In this document: positions 43,326 to 53,945 of the stretch, in pieces | Layout of the letters: every line of letters starts with the position of its first letter | Numbering within the stretch: the first letter of the stretch is position 1 | Assembly: GCA_028583685.1 (NCBI GenBank) | Contig: JAMXIF010001178.1 | Location: 646,819-710,818 of the forward strand | From: Petaurus breviceps papuanus | Taxonomy: Eukaryota > Chordata > Mammalia > Diprotodontia > Petauridae | DNA length: 64,000 nt | Reading direction: 5' to 3' | Position numbers and translations under genes: made by a program | Notes under the pieces: model-generated | What the model was told of the DNA's origin: nothing | Databases searched by the model: none | The model's input: only the letters and a program-made list of their open reading frames with translations

Positions 43326-43858
43326 TCAGATAACTGGAGCCGAACAGAAGGAAGAGATCAAGGTGGACTGGGAAATTTCGCAGAGCTTTTCCCTAAAACT
43401 ATTTTATAGGGAAGGTACTAAAGCCCATTGATTGAATGTTAATATTCTCTTGGGGATGTCATGGGGCTGTGAGTCGTGAAACACTATAATTTCAGGATCT
43501 AAGATTATAATTTAAAAAGTCATGGAAAAATGAAGAGTAAACATGAGTAAACTGTAACCTCTAATGCCCATGATGTAAAAGATGTACATCTTTGTGGACA
43601 TTTCTGACTGGAAAAGGAGGTAAACCAGTAATCTATTGGGAATGTGAGATGACAGATGGATGGCTCCACGGGTGTATTGGTAATCCCTTAGCTATTAAGA
43701 GCACCAAGAAAGCTTCTAATGAATGAATGTATTGAGTGCTTCCTCTGTGGGAGATTTACCGTAAAATAAGGATGCAAAGGATGCCAACGTGAGGAGGGCT
43801 GCAGTCTGTTCTGGTGAAGGGAATGGCATATAGGGGAAATCTTTTTAAGTGTTGTAAC
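43325..43858. other. Unique sequence, nothing recognised
   Basis: 43720-43780 may be a short inverted L2 end. The rest is not recognised. Confidence 0.4.
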
Positions 43859-43859
43859 T

Positions 43860-44275
43860 ATGTTAAATTTTTCATATGTGACCGTGACCCAGTAATACCA
43901 CAACTGGGCATCTACTTGATATACATTATGTACAGAAATATTTATATCGACACTTCTTATAGCAAAAAACTAGAACCAAAGTCAGTGCCCATCAATTTGG
44001 TAGCTGTTGAACAAGTTGTGGTAACTGAACATAGGGCATATTATTGTGTCATAACACATGATTAATATGAAGAGTTCAGAGAAACTTGGGAAAATCTGTG
44101 TGAACTGATGCAAAGGAAATTAAGTAGAATCAGAAGAACAATTTATGCAATGATCATGGTATTTTAAATTCTGAACCTAATCAACACCAGATAAGACAAA
44201 TATTTCCAGATATAAATCAAAACAGAAGATGACATATGAAGTTATGCATCTGTACAGCTTATTTCTCCTTCCAAA
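43860..44275 (+). mobile_element. L1 LINE ORF2 C-terminus and 3' end
   Basis: It decodes DPVIPQLGIY near 43885, homologous to the DPAIPLL motif of L1 ORF2p. 'aacaagttgtggtaactgaa' and 'gtgaactgatgcaaaggaaa' then match the L1 copies at 14385 and 34475. It is 5'- and 3'-truncated. Confidence 0.8.
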
Positions 44276-44351
44276 TATCAACAAATTCAACAAGTTTTTT
44301 GTTTTTTAAAAGATTTTATTAAGCTTAAGTTTGTTGGGTTTTTGTTTTTGC

Positions 44352-44511
44352 TTTTTTTTTTCTCCCAGAGGGGAAAGGTAGGGCAATTGGGGTTAAGTGA
44401 TTTGTCCAAGGCCACATGGTTAGTTTTGTGTTGTGTCTGAGACTGGATTTGTACATAGGTCCTCCTGACTCCAGGGTGAGTGCTCTATTCGCTCAGCCAC
44501 CTAGCCACCCC
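44352..44511 (-). mobile_element. tRNA-derived SINE (family A)
   Basis: T run, 'gcaattggggttaagtgatt', 'cctcctgactccagggtgag' and 'ccacctagccacccc'. Confidence 0.9.
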
Positions 44512-44639
44512 AGTCAACAGTTATTTTTAAAGCCATACTGGTCATCTGTATTTCCTTCTGTAACCTTATTCTGTTGGTTTAGGTGCATTTAAAAAAAGGC
44601 TCTAATGGCCCTCTTTTCTTCTTTTTTCATTTTATTAGC

Positions 44640-45010
44640 CCTATTGATAACCTCTCTCTTCCATAACTACTGAAATTAACTTTCCACACTCCACCCCAAT
44701 TAAAATAAAGAAAAACAAAGCCCTTGCATTAAATATACATAGTTTCTAAAATGTATGATGATAACAACATTGTAAAGGACTCAGAAAGACTTCAGAACTT
44801 GGATCAAAGCAGCAACAAATCATGACTTTAAGAGACTTGTCTGCCATCCACCTCTTGGTATAGAGGTGTCAAATGAGGCACACATTTTCCAACATGGCCA
44901 ACGTGTTGATTTGTTTTGCTTGATTGTACTTATTTCTGACCAGGGAGGGCTTGTATGGGGACAAGGGGGTGAGATAGTCATTAGTGATAGAGATGCAAAA
45001 AAAGATTTTT
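44640..45010 (+). mobile_element. L1-like 3' UTR fragment
   Basis: 'ctgccatccacctcttggta', 'ccaacatggccaacgtgttg' and 'gcttgattgtacttatttc' resemble a marsupial L1 3' end as I recall it. No coding part is visible. Confidence 0.5.
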
Positions 45011-45255
45011 AAGTGCAGCAACAAAGTATTACAAAAATACACAGAAGAAAACAAAAAGAGCCCAGCACAAACAGGGCAATTTTGTTACAACCTAGTTAAA
45101 TTTAACAAGGTATTCTGTAAGACCTGCCCCCTTTCTCCCACTGGGGAGTTTTTCTTTGAGCCTCCATTTTGTGGATTGGCCCAGACTGGCCTGTTTTCAT
45201 TCCCCTCCCAGCCCAATTCCTGATTTACTCTGGGGCACTTTCATTTTCCCCTTTC
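45010..45255. other. Unclassified GC-moderate sequence
   Basis: 'ctggggagtttttctttgag' and the following text looks repeat-like, but I cannot place it. Confidence 0.35.
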
Positions 45256-45259
45256 TCTT

Positions 45260-45430
45260 TCCTCCTCCTTCCCCAACATACCCCGCCCCCCATTTCTTTA
45301 GCTCCTTTTTGTGTTTTGTCTTTCTCAGTTAGAATGTGAGCTTCTTTGGGGCAGGGACTTTTTGCTTCTATCTGTGCACCCAGTACTTAGTCCTGTGACT
45401 GTATATAGTAAGTACTTAATAAATGTGTCT
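45260..45430 (+). mobile_element. L2 LINE 3' end
   Basis: 'gaatgtgagcttctttgggg' to 'gtaagtacttaataaatg'. Confidence 0.75.
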
Positions 45431-45566
45431 TCCTTCCTTTCTACTTTAAAAACCAATAATATGTAACAGAAATTCATAATTTCATGCACTCTCCCTCTTT
45501 TTTGTTCTTTGTATCTTGAAATGTTTGTGTTGGATGCTGAGTTCATAATAAATTGTCAGTAATACC

Positions 45567-45722
45567 TTTTTTTTTTTGGAGAGGGAAGGCAGGGCAATTG
45601 GGGTTAAGTGACTTGCCCAAGGTCACATGGCTAGTAAGTGTTAAGTGTCTGAGGCTAGATTTGAACTCAGGTCCTCCTGACTCTGGGGCTGGTGCTCTAT
45701 TCACTGTGCCACCTAGTCACTC
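45567..45722 (-). mobile_element. SINE (family A) with offset duplication
   Basis: T run, 'gggttaagtgacttgccca' and 'gtgccacctagtcactcc'. The flanking word TGAGTTCATAATA occurs at 45538-45550 and 45724-45736. The left copy is separated from the T run by about 16 bp of extra sequence. Confidence 0.9.
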
Positions 45723-45867
45723 CTGAGTTCATAATATAAAAGAAAAATAATTTGGAATGATTATCTTATCTCTCTTCCTACATTGTGAGCTCTGGGAAGG
45801 CATTGACCTAGTCTTTTCTTCTTCTTTTTCACAGTATTCACTTAATGTATAAAGAATGAATAAAGTA

Positions 45868-46172
45868 GGGGCGGCCAGGTAGCACAGCCAGTAAGAGCAC
45901 CAGCTCCAGTGTCAGGATGACCTGGAGATCGAATCCCAGGCTCAGACACTTAGCACCCACCCAGAAACACCTGGCCATGTAACCTTGAGCAAGGTACTTA
46001 ACCCCAATTGCTTAGGGGTGGCCAGGTGGCTCAGGGAGTAAGAGCACTGGCTTCAGTGTCTGGATGATCTGGAGATCAAATCCCAGGCTCAGACACTCAG
46101 CACCACACCCAGAAATAACTGGCCCTGTAACCTTGAGCAAGTTACTTAACCCTGATTGCTTTAAAAAAAAAA
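45868..46172 (+). mobile_element. Dimeric tRNA-type SINE (family B dimer)
   Basis: The left arm 45868-46014 ('agatcgaatcccaggctc', 'ccagaaacacctggcc') joins without an A tail at 'aattgcttaggggtggcc' to the right arm 46015-46160 ('ccagaaataactggccctg'), then poly(A). Flanks share AATGAATAAA. The same junction occurs at 49757. Confidence 0.9.
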
Positions 46173-46174
46173 AT

Positions 46175-46445
46175 GAATAAATTAATCAAATGAGTGAATG
46201 AATGAGTGCCAGTCACAATAGGTTAAAATCTCATCCAGGCTACAAATGTAGTATCCTAATGGCAAATAAGAAACAGAACTGGTCTTTAATTATCTGAATA
46301 TTATTATTCCGTGATCTTCTCTTCCTTCCTCTGTCATCTTTTGCCTTCCCTTGTTCTTTATATCTTCATCTCTCATTTCCATCTTTTAGTAGGAATAGAC
46401 AAAGTAGGGAATAAGAGATCTTTCATGCATGTCTTTATCCTCCTA
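46175..46445. other. Unique sequence, nothing recognised
   Basis: Non-repetitive. Confidence 0.45.
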
Positions 46446-46570
46446 TTTTATAGATGGAAACACTAAGGGCCAGGGAGATTATAATGGCCTATGGCTCTCA
46501 TAAGTCAGCAATAGACCTAGAATTGGACCTTCTGGTCTCTGGATTTCTAGATGACTGCTCAGATCCAGGG
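46445..46570 (-). repeat. MIR CORE-SINE
   Basis: 'ttttatagatggaaacacta' and 'gtcagcaatagacctagaat' are inverted MIR. Confidence 0.65.
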
Positions 46571-47190
46571 TCATTTTGCCTAGTGAGTACTTCCATTTCC
46601 TTGGTAGGGGAGGGAGAAGCCTCTTCCCCCACTTTACCCTCCAACCCTGGCTGATGATTTAGTCATCCTTAGAGGCCCTTTCAAGAATTGGGAGAGCAGA
46701 ACCCATCCTACTACCGAAACAACCTGAGAGATTTCAGGACTGATAACTGGGATGTGAAAATCAGAATAGGCTGCCTCCACCCATCATGAACCAGAGGAAG
46801 AGCCAAAACTCTTCATTTGGATTCCAGCTTCTCCAAGCTTAGGGTGTTAATGGAGCATTCCTGAAATACTTTTCCACCATTCATCTCTTAGAAAACAGAC
46901 TTCCTTCACAAACACACACATACACTTGCTTGCTCACAGCCCTCTCTGCCCAACAGCTTAGGCTCAAATTCATTTCTCACCCCTCCTCCTATGCTGAGTT
47001 CATTGTACTGGTTGGAGCTATGGGCCTTCTGTGGATCCGCCAAAGGGATGGTGGGGGGGGGGGGGGGGGGGTGGGAGAGTGGGGAGAGGACAGCCTGGAG
47101 CAGGGGGGAGAAAAGGCCTCTTTCCTTTATCCAGAGAAGGAAGAGGCCAGAGGGCTGGAAGAATTGCAGTTCTGAATTACCCTGTGGTTA
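46570..47190. other. Unique sequence with a 19-G run
   Basis: A homopolymer of 19 G lies at 47053-47071. No gene was recognised. Confidence 0.5.
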
Positions 47191-47199
47191 TGAATAGCA

Positions 47200-47256
47200 A
47201 TGCAAATGAAATGCAAATGAAGACTTTGGGAATAGTAATGCAAGTAAACTGAGTCA
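47200..47256 (+). promoter_or_regulatory. Tandem octamer (POU) and AP-1 motif cluster
   Basis: Two perfect octamers ATGCAAAT at 47200-47207 and 47211-47218 lie 11 bp apart. A near-octamer ATGCAAGT follows at 47238-47245, and the AP-1 word TGAGTCA at 47250-47256. These motifs are known binding sites of POU and AP-1 factors. Function here is inferred from clustering only. Confidence 0.4.
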
Positions 47257-47259
47257 TAT

Positions 47260-48085
47260 TAAAACCAAGAGCCTGGAGATGTGAATGAATGAATTAGAAT
47301 AATTTATCAAGTGCTTATACATGACTAAATACTGCTGGGGGGGGGGTTAGGTTCGATGGGTGGGGTACTAAGATCACCACTCACCTGTTTGTAAATGTTC
47401 CCATGAGCATGTCCCATGATAGCGAATCTTCAGGGTGGTCATTTTATTTCTAGTCAATGCCATGCTGAGATTTTTTTTTACAAGGTGAAGAGATCAGAGG
47501 AGAATGCTCTCCTCAGAGGTCACTCAGCATGTCCCCATCGTGCTAGGTCACACAGGGCAGTGTCCAGAGCTTAAGCTATGTCTGTTCCTTTCTTCCTTGG
47601 GACAATTCTTATAGAACTCTTAAAAGGAAAATTCTATGTGAATACTGATGCAGTCTGGGTAGGGGGGGTCTTTTCTTTTTTAGGGGTCCAGATCCCATCC
47701 CCCATCAAATACAGGACTTTGGTAGTGATGGTAGGGATACACAGAAATCTTCTGGAAGTAATAACGGCTTCTATCTGGACTTCTAAGTTTATGTACTAAA
47801 AGTTTAATACATAATCATTTTTCAAGCTCTTCCAGACCAATGCTAGGGGCAGTCGAGGGAAGGAAAGGAGAAAGAAAACCTAAACCCTGCTCTCCTACAC
47901 ATTTGGTTTCAAAAATTCAACTTTATAAGTGAATGAAAGGTGAAGCATGGCTAGAAAACAGCTCATGTGAAAAAGGATCTGGGAGTTTGACGAGACTGGA
48001 CTACATTCCACAAACAATATGGCGCATGGGAGGGTTGCTAACTAGTTTCACTCTACTCTCCCATGATTAATCACTTCAAAGAATC
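47260..48085. other. Unique sequence, nothing recognised
   Basis: Includes a G-run near 47337-47346. No gene or clear element. Confidence 0.45.
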
Positions 48086-48200
48086 AATCAACCAACAAGT
48101 ATTTATTAAATGCCAACGATATGCCCGTATCAAGTCAGCTCTGGGCATCATACTTTATGAAGGACACTGAGAAGCTGGAGAGTTAACAGGGATGGTGAAG
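48085..48200 (-). mobile_element. L2 LINE 3' end fragment
   Basis: 'caagtatttattaaatgcca' then 'agctctgggcatcatac' is inverted L2. Confidence 0.55.
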
Positions 48201-48235
48201 GACCTTGAGACCATGCTGTGCCATACGGAGAGTCC

Positions 48236-48600
48236 ATTGTTGTTTATTCTTTGTTTTCAAAGAGGACCAAAGATATCACAGGGCTATATCTTGACTTGTG
48301 TGTGAATTGGATTAAAGTGAGGCAGAGCTGCTCAGTCATCAGCCTCACTCTCTCTTCCCGAGTCTTTGAAGTCCAGTGGCAAGACAAAAGTCAGGAGCAG
48401 TGGTGATGACCAGATGCAGAGGAGGATCTTGGCAATTTCAATGTCTGATCAAATGCCTACTTCTGCTGCCAGCATGGCCTTTGGAACAAATTGTTCTCAA
48501 TCACCAGTTCTACTGTGGGCAAGTCTTCACATGCTTGGCATAGAAATCCCCCTAACTCATTGACAGGTTTGAGGCCTGTGGGTTTAACCCCTCCGCCTAC
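48236..48600 (-). mobile_element. ACAACA-tailed repeat (family X), longest copy
   Basis: 'gttttcaaagaggaccaaag', 'tatcttgacttgtgtgtgaa', 'tcatcagcctcactctctct' and 'agtccagtggcaagacaaa', continuing to 'cacatgcttggcatagaaat'. A SINE begins at its far edge. Confidence 0.7.
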
Positions 48601-48604
48601 ACAG

Positions 48605-48787
48605 TTTTTGGGTTTTTTTTGTTTGTTTTGTTTTGCTTTTTGGACAGGGAAGGCAGGGCAGTTGGGGTTAAGTGACTTGCCCAAGGTCACATGGCTAGTA
48701 AGTGTTAAGTGTCTGAGGCCAGATTTGGTCCTCAGGTCCTCCTGACTCCAGGGCTGGTGCTCTATTCATTGTGCCACCTAGTGACCC
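48605..48787 (-). mobile_element. tRNA-derived SINE (family A)
   Basis: T-rich tail, 'cagttggggttaagtgactt', 'cctcctgactccagggctgg' and CACCTAGTGACCC. Flanks 'ccgcctac' and 'ccacctac'. Confidence 0.9.
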
Positions 48788-48889
48788 ACCTACCTGGTTT
48801 TTACTGAGGTGCATGCTATAGCTTCTTGTTGAATCACAGGTGAGAGTTGGGAGGCAGGTGGACACCAAAAATGAATGAACAGCCTCAGC

Positions 48890-48989
48890 CTAGCTTATTG
48901 AATAGAAAACTAACCTTGGAGTCAGAGAGATTTAGGTTTGGATTTTACCTTAGAAGTTTACTTTCAGTGTAATTTCCCATTTCCCCTTC
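48890..48989 (+). repeat. MIR-like CORE-SINE fragment
   Basis: 'accttggagtcagagagatt' and 'aatttcccatttcccctt' in MIR order, ending at the LTR boundary. Confidence 0.55.
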
Positions 48990-49548
48990 TGTAGCAGCAA
49001 GCACCCCAAGCGCGTCCTCAGGGTTTGCTGCCCATACAGGTTCTTGGATCTGCTTTGATAAAGGAAAGTAACTCAAAATGGGTTAACAAGCTTACTTTAA
49101 TCAGTCAGACTTATATTGTTTACCTTGTTCAGGGAAAAAAGGTCAGCACCCCAAACTTCAAAGTATACAGGCAGAATTATCAAGACAGAAACAGATCAAG
49201 TAGACAGATTTCCAAACTGTCCAACCATTACATCCATACCCAGCCAACATCTGGGTTTTTCAAAGGGGGGTGGGGCGGCTCTGGACAACGGCTTTTCAGA
49301 ATACAGATCAAATCACAGAACACTTCTCAAAGTGAGCCCCCAAAACAAAGCTACACATCAGGGCTTATATAGCCTTCTCCTGGCTCAGAAAATGTAACAA
49401 CCTTATTGACTCACTGGCCAATCAAGAAGTATTTACTGAAAAACAAGCCTCCCATCCCAGGCTTCAGGTGCACTTTAGCCTAGGGGCAGGGAAGATCTTC
49501 CAAATTTGCATTCCCATTACACCTTCCCATTCTGATGTTTTGGTGACA
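48990..49548 (-). mobile_element. Solo LTR of an endogenous retrovirus
   Basis: A 559-bp unit with TGT...ACA ends. On the minus strand it has, in order, an inverted CCAAT word (49418-49422), a TATA box GGCTATATAAGCCC (49361-49374), and an ATTAAA poly(A)-type signal (49096-49101). This is the U3-R-U5 layout. There is no internal retroviral sequence beside it, so it is a solo LTR fossil. CTTCT is seen near both edges, but a clean duplication is not. The family is not determined. It looks moderately young from its clear motifs. Confidence 0.75.
49361..49374 (-). promoter_or_regulatory. TATA box of the solo LTR
   Basis: GGCTATATAAGCCC with a CCAAT word about 45 bp upstream. Activity is unknown. 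Confidence 0.6.
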
Positions 49549-49610
49549 GAATCTTCTAGACAAAAAAAATCAGAGGGATCTAGTAAATTAAAACAAAATA
49601 AAAACATTCA

Positions 49611-49932
49611 GGGCGGCCAGGTAGCACAGAGAGTAAGAGCACTGGCTCCAGTGTCAGGATGACCTGGAGATCGAATCCCGGGCTCAGACACTTAGCATCC
49701 ACCCAGAAACACCTGGCCATGTAACCTTGAGCAAGTTACTTAACCCCAATTGCTTAGGGGCGGCCAGGTGGCTCAGCGAGTAAGAGCATCGGCTCCGCTC
49801 CAATGGCGGGATGACCTGGATCAAATCCGGGCTCAGATACTCAGCACCATACCCAGAAATAACTGGCCGTGTAACCTTGAGCAAGTTACTTAACCCCGAT
49901 TGCTTAAAAAGAAAAAAAAAAACAACAAAAAA
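49611..49932 (+). mobile_element. Dimeric tRNA-type SINE, second copy
   Basis: The left arm 49611-49756 and right arm 49757-49905 have the same junction ('attgcttaggggcggcc') and the same arm-specific differences as the copy at 45868. It ends in an A-rich tail. Flanks share AAAAACAT. Confidence 0.9.
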
Positions 49933-50139
49933 ACATCCTTTCCCATTGCCTCACCCCCAGGGAAGCCTTGACTTTGACCTGACATTGGTGAGCAGGAGTC
50001 TTCAGGCACCCTAATCTCCAGCCTCTGTCATACCACCCCATGGTTTCTATGCCTGTACCTCCAAATCTGAGAGAAGGCTTTGTTATATTGTGATGGAGGA
50101 TTTTATGACCTTAAAATCTAATTGAAGATAAGTCGTATC

Positions 50140-50345
50140 TGTGTAGTAGGGTAGAAAGAGGCCTAGGATTGTAGCCATATCTGGGTCTGGATCCTGGTTT
50201 AGTTTACTTCTTACTATATTGCTTCTCTCTGAGCTTCAGGCCCTCATCTGAAGGAGGTGTAATAAAACTTGCCCTACCCACATTATAGAATTGTTTTGAG
50301 GATAAACTGAGAAAATGGATGTGAAAGTTCTTTACAAACTATAAT
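50140..50345 (+). repeat. MIR CORE-SINE
   Basis: 'gggtctggatcctggtttag', 'ctctgagcttcaggccctca' and 'gaattgttttgaggataaac'. Confidence 0.8.
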
Positions 50346-50515
50346 ACTTGCAGAGCCCAGTCTTTGTTCCAGGAAGTGTGTGCCAGGATTTTTAGGTCCT
50401 TTCTACACTTGGATGGAACGTTGTTCTAATATAGAAACTACTCTAGGAGAAGTCATCCAGGGTATGAATTTTCTATCTTCCAATTATTTAAACATAAGGA
50501 TTACTCTATTGCTGA

Positions 50516-50745
50516 GTTATTTTTCAGTCGTGTACCACTTTTTGTGACCCCATTTGGGGTTTTCTTGGTAAAGATACTAGAGTAGTTTGTTGTTTCCTTC
50601 TCCAGCTCATTTTACAGATGAGGAAACTGAGGCAAACAGGGTTAAGTGACTTGCTCAGGGTCACACAGCTAGTTAAGTGTCTGTGGCTATATTTGAACAC
50701 ATGATGATGAGTCTTCCTGACTCCAAGTCAGGCATTCTATACACG
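50516..50745 (-). mobile_element. MAR1 CORE-SINE
   Basis: 'accccatttggggttttctt', 'ctccagctcattttacagat', 'ggttaagtgacttgctcagg' and a tRNA-like end. Confidence 0.9.
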
Positions 50746-50794
50746 GCCTTCTCCACTTTCTCTCCCTGACCCCACCCCCTCAAAAAAAAAATCA

Positions 50795-50900
50795 CTTTAC
50801 CTCTGGGGGCCTCAGTTTCCTCCTGTGTAAAATGAGAAGGTTGGACTAGATGTCTCCTGAGGTCTCTTCCAGTTCTGTCTGTGATTCTAATGAACCAAAA
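50795..50900 (+). repeat. MIR 3' half
   Basis: 'gggcctcagtttcctcctgt' and 'ggttggactagatgtctcct'. Confidence 0.75.
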
Positions 50901-51630
50901 TATCAGTCACTTCTAACAGCACATGTTTCATTTTATACCCATGGTCCGACATTTCATTGCTAAGAGGAATGAGGCATGTTTCACCATCCGTCCTCTGGAG
51001 TAGATTGCTCATTGCATTGATCATCATTTTGAAATCTTTTTATGCTGTTTCAATGAAGTTTTTTTTTTTCCCCATGGTGTTTTGAAGAATGTTTGGAAGA
51101 GGATGAGGAAGAACAGAGACAGCCAGGAAGGTGCATGGACTGGGCTGCAATGGGGAGGACCAGCCACAAGAAACAGATGTTGCTGGAGAGACAAGCTTCT
51201 TGCCTCCCAGAACTACATGAAGGGTACAAGGCTGGATAGGCTGCTGGTTATAATTATTACCCAGAACAGAGAAGACAACAAAGGAACAGAATCAGGCTGA
51301 GGAGTCACCAGCCTGGGATCCAGCTTCCCCCTCGTAGTCACCTTTACCCCCAACAGAGGCCAGCTTGATTTCGTTATTGAGGACTGGACTGTATTAGCCC
51401 ACTCTATGAGTCACAGCCATCTCTGGGGATGGGAGAGCTCTTTGTGGATGAGCTTGAATGATTTTCTCATCCTTCCTCTGAAATGGGTACCAGGCCCCCT
51501 GAAGAGAATGTCAACCCTAGGAACGCACAGCTGATGTCTTCATTATTAGGGATATGAACTAGACTTGTGGTTTCAATGCTCTAAGGAAATCCCAAATGAG
51601 AAAACTCGTATCAATGCAGGCCAGGACCTT
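50900..51630. other. Unique sequence, nothing recognised
   Basis: Repeat-poor. A 72-codon open frame at 51082-51300 has no recognisable domain. Confidence 0.45.
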
Positions 51631-51775
51631 CTCTGCTACTTAACATTTGAGAGATGTTGTCTAGAGCACAAAGAGGTTGAGGGATCTGCCCAGACTTATA
51701 CCATCTCTAGATGTCTGAAGAAGGACTTGAACTCAGGACTTTGAGGCCAGCTCTTCATTCTTCCACAATGTCTTC
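51630..51775 (-). repeat. MIR CORE-SINE
   Basis: 'cacaaagaggttgagggatc' and 'ggacttgaactcaggacttt' are inverted MIR. Confidence 0.65.
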
Positions 51776-52665
51776 ATCATTAGGGAACAAAAATAGGCAT
51801 ATGGGAATTCCCTCTAGCCTTGAGGTCATCAGAATAATTTGATCTCCTGACTTAGAGGCCTGGGAAGCAAGAAACCCCACACCCTCCCATCTAATGCTTT
51901 CTACCACTAGCAAATCTCTCCAGCTTGGAAAAAAATGACCCTTGGAAATACCACTGCCAGTCAGTTCCAGCTAAACTGATTATTGGTGGTTCAGCTTCTT
52001 ATGTCCTATCACGTCTTTATTTAACTCTTGAAGAACCATGACTTTCCTTCTCCTTTGAATGGGACATTGGCCTGATATGTGTGAATAGTCCATTCTCCCA
52101 GTGTAGGCTTCTGCCTTCTAATTATCTAGGTGAACACCAGGGTTAGAACAAATGGAGAATAACGGAATCACAAGAACTGGAGATGACCCTGTCAAACATT
52201 TTACAAATGGGTAAACTGATGATGATCATGGGCAGAAGCTGTAAAAGCTTATCCAAGTTAACAGAGACAGTTGAATGGCAGGACCAGAAAAAGAATCTAT
52301 GAATTAATGTGTGATATGAGATGATCCCCAAATATATTTAAATGACTTTTCAATGAGGAGATTAAGAGTACAGTGCTTACCCCTAAAAGAATCTAGTTTC
52401 CATGGCAGAATTTCAGGCTTTTTAAAAAAAAAATAAGGTGGCCTTTTTATTCCGTTTAAATCATGGCACATCATGAGCTGCCTGAAACCTGCCTCCAGAT
52501 GAAGCTGTTTCTGCTGCTTACAGGGAGGGCTCGACAGATAATGACTAGTTTTTTCCACTGGGGTTGGATCACCTAAGTCACACCTCACAGTGCTCATTTA
52601 AGTCATATTCAGCATGTCAGGTATGTCCTGGGAGCCCCTTGAAGTTACAGTGGAACAGAAGAAAA
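51775..52665. other. Mostly unique, with a MIR patch
   Basis: 52170-52290 ('ttacaaatgggtaaactgat') is inverted MIR. The rest shows no element or gene. Confidence 0.45.
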
Positions 52666-52669
52666 GAAG

Positions 52670-52830
52670 TATGATATAGTAGAGAAAGCACTAGAGTCAG
52701 AGCCAGGAGGTCTGGGTTCAAGGCTTGACTCTTGGGTAACCCTGTTCCTCTTTATGGGCCTCAGTTTTCCCCTCTATAAAATGAAGCATTGGATTGTATA
52801 CTCTCTAAGCATCTAGATCTAAAATGCTGT
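52670..52830 (+). repeat. MIR CORE-SINE
   Basis: 'gagtcagagccaggaggtct', 'gcctcagttttcccctctat' and 'ggattgtatactctctaag'. Confidence 0.8.
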
Positions 52831-53520
52831 GAGAGGAGCAGAGGTCAACATTGGTGGGATCTGAGTTCATTAGTTTGGGATCTGAAGCACCCTGAAAAAG
52901 TGTCTGGGGCCTCTTACAGGAGAGTGGCTGCTGAGAGCAACTCCTGAGAACAGTCCTTGGCTGAGTGTCAGCCATGCCCCCAAACTAAACAATACCCCTT
53001 CTGTGGTCTGACAGTGAATGATCACAATAGAAGGAATCCGACGTCCTGTGCCCGGCCTAAAATTACTATCTCTTTGAACAGTCTAGAGGATAAAAAGGCT
53101 GCTTTCACTGCCAAACATATCTTTGTCTGTGTCCCTTTCCCCCCTGGCCCCACCATCTCCTCTCCTGCATGCCATGCCTGCTGGCTTAATCCTGAGGTAT
53201 TGGACGTTTGGCTGGACTCTTTTTGACAAGCAATACCTTCCTTCCTGGCTGTTCAGGGATGCCTTGGGGGATGCATGATATCTGGATCACTCCAAAGGAG
53301 TATATCACCACATACCCCATGGGAACAACCATAATGGTCCCCCAGTATTGGACATAGATGAGAACCATCTTTTTCAATGGTCAGAAAACTCGAGGCCACA
53401 TGTGGCTTCAAGGCTGCAGGTTCTATACCCCACATCATCAGTGATTCCTGGGAATCATGTTCCCTCAACTAGAATATTGATTACCATCTGACTTAGAGTC
53501 TAAAGATGGGAGAGATCATA
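52830..53520. other. Mostly unique, with a MITE fragment
   Basis: 53380-53435 ('actcgaggccacatgtggct') is a piece of the palindromic MITE seen at 7258. The rest is not recognised. Confidence 0.45.
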
Positions 53521-53700
53521 TTATGGCATAGTGAGAAAAACGTTGGATTTGGAGTCAGGAAAACTGAGCTGAAATTCCAGTTTTGTTACTGTGTGTCATT
53601 TATCTTCTCTTGGGCCTCACTTTCCTCATCTTTAAAATGAGGACTAGATGGCCTCCAATGTCCTGCTATATTTAAATCCTGGGTATTCCATGATTCTATG
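53520..53700 (+). repeat. MIR CORE-SINE
   Basis: 'ggatttggagtcaggaaaac', 'gcctcactttcctcatcttt' and 'ggactagatggcctccaat'. Confidence 0.8.
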
Positions 53701-53945
53701 AACTTTCTGTTTCCTAGGGCAAGCTCTGTACTTTGGACCCCTCTGTTCCTGATAAAACAGAAATAAATAATATCTGCTCCTTCCTTCCTTCAAGTAGCCA
53801 TTGAAAGAGTCACTGGGAGAAAACATTTTAAGTGTTTATTAGAGAAAGATGATCTAAAAATACAGCATTTCATTTTCCTCATTTCTCTGACATTCTTACT
53901 CTATGTTGAGAGGACTCTGTTCCATACATGGATTAAAATAGAGTC
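53700..53945. other. Unique sequence, nothing recognised
   Basis: Short AT-rich interval. Confidence 0.4.
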
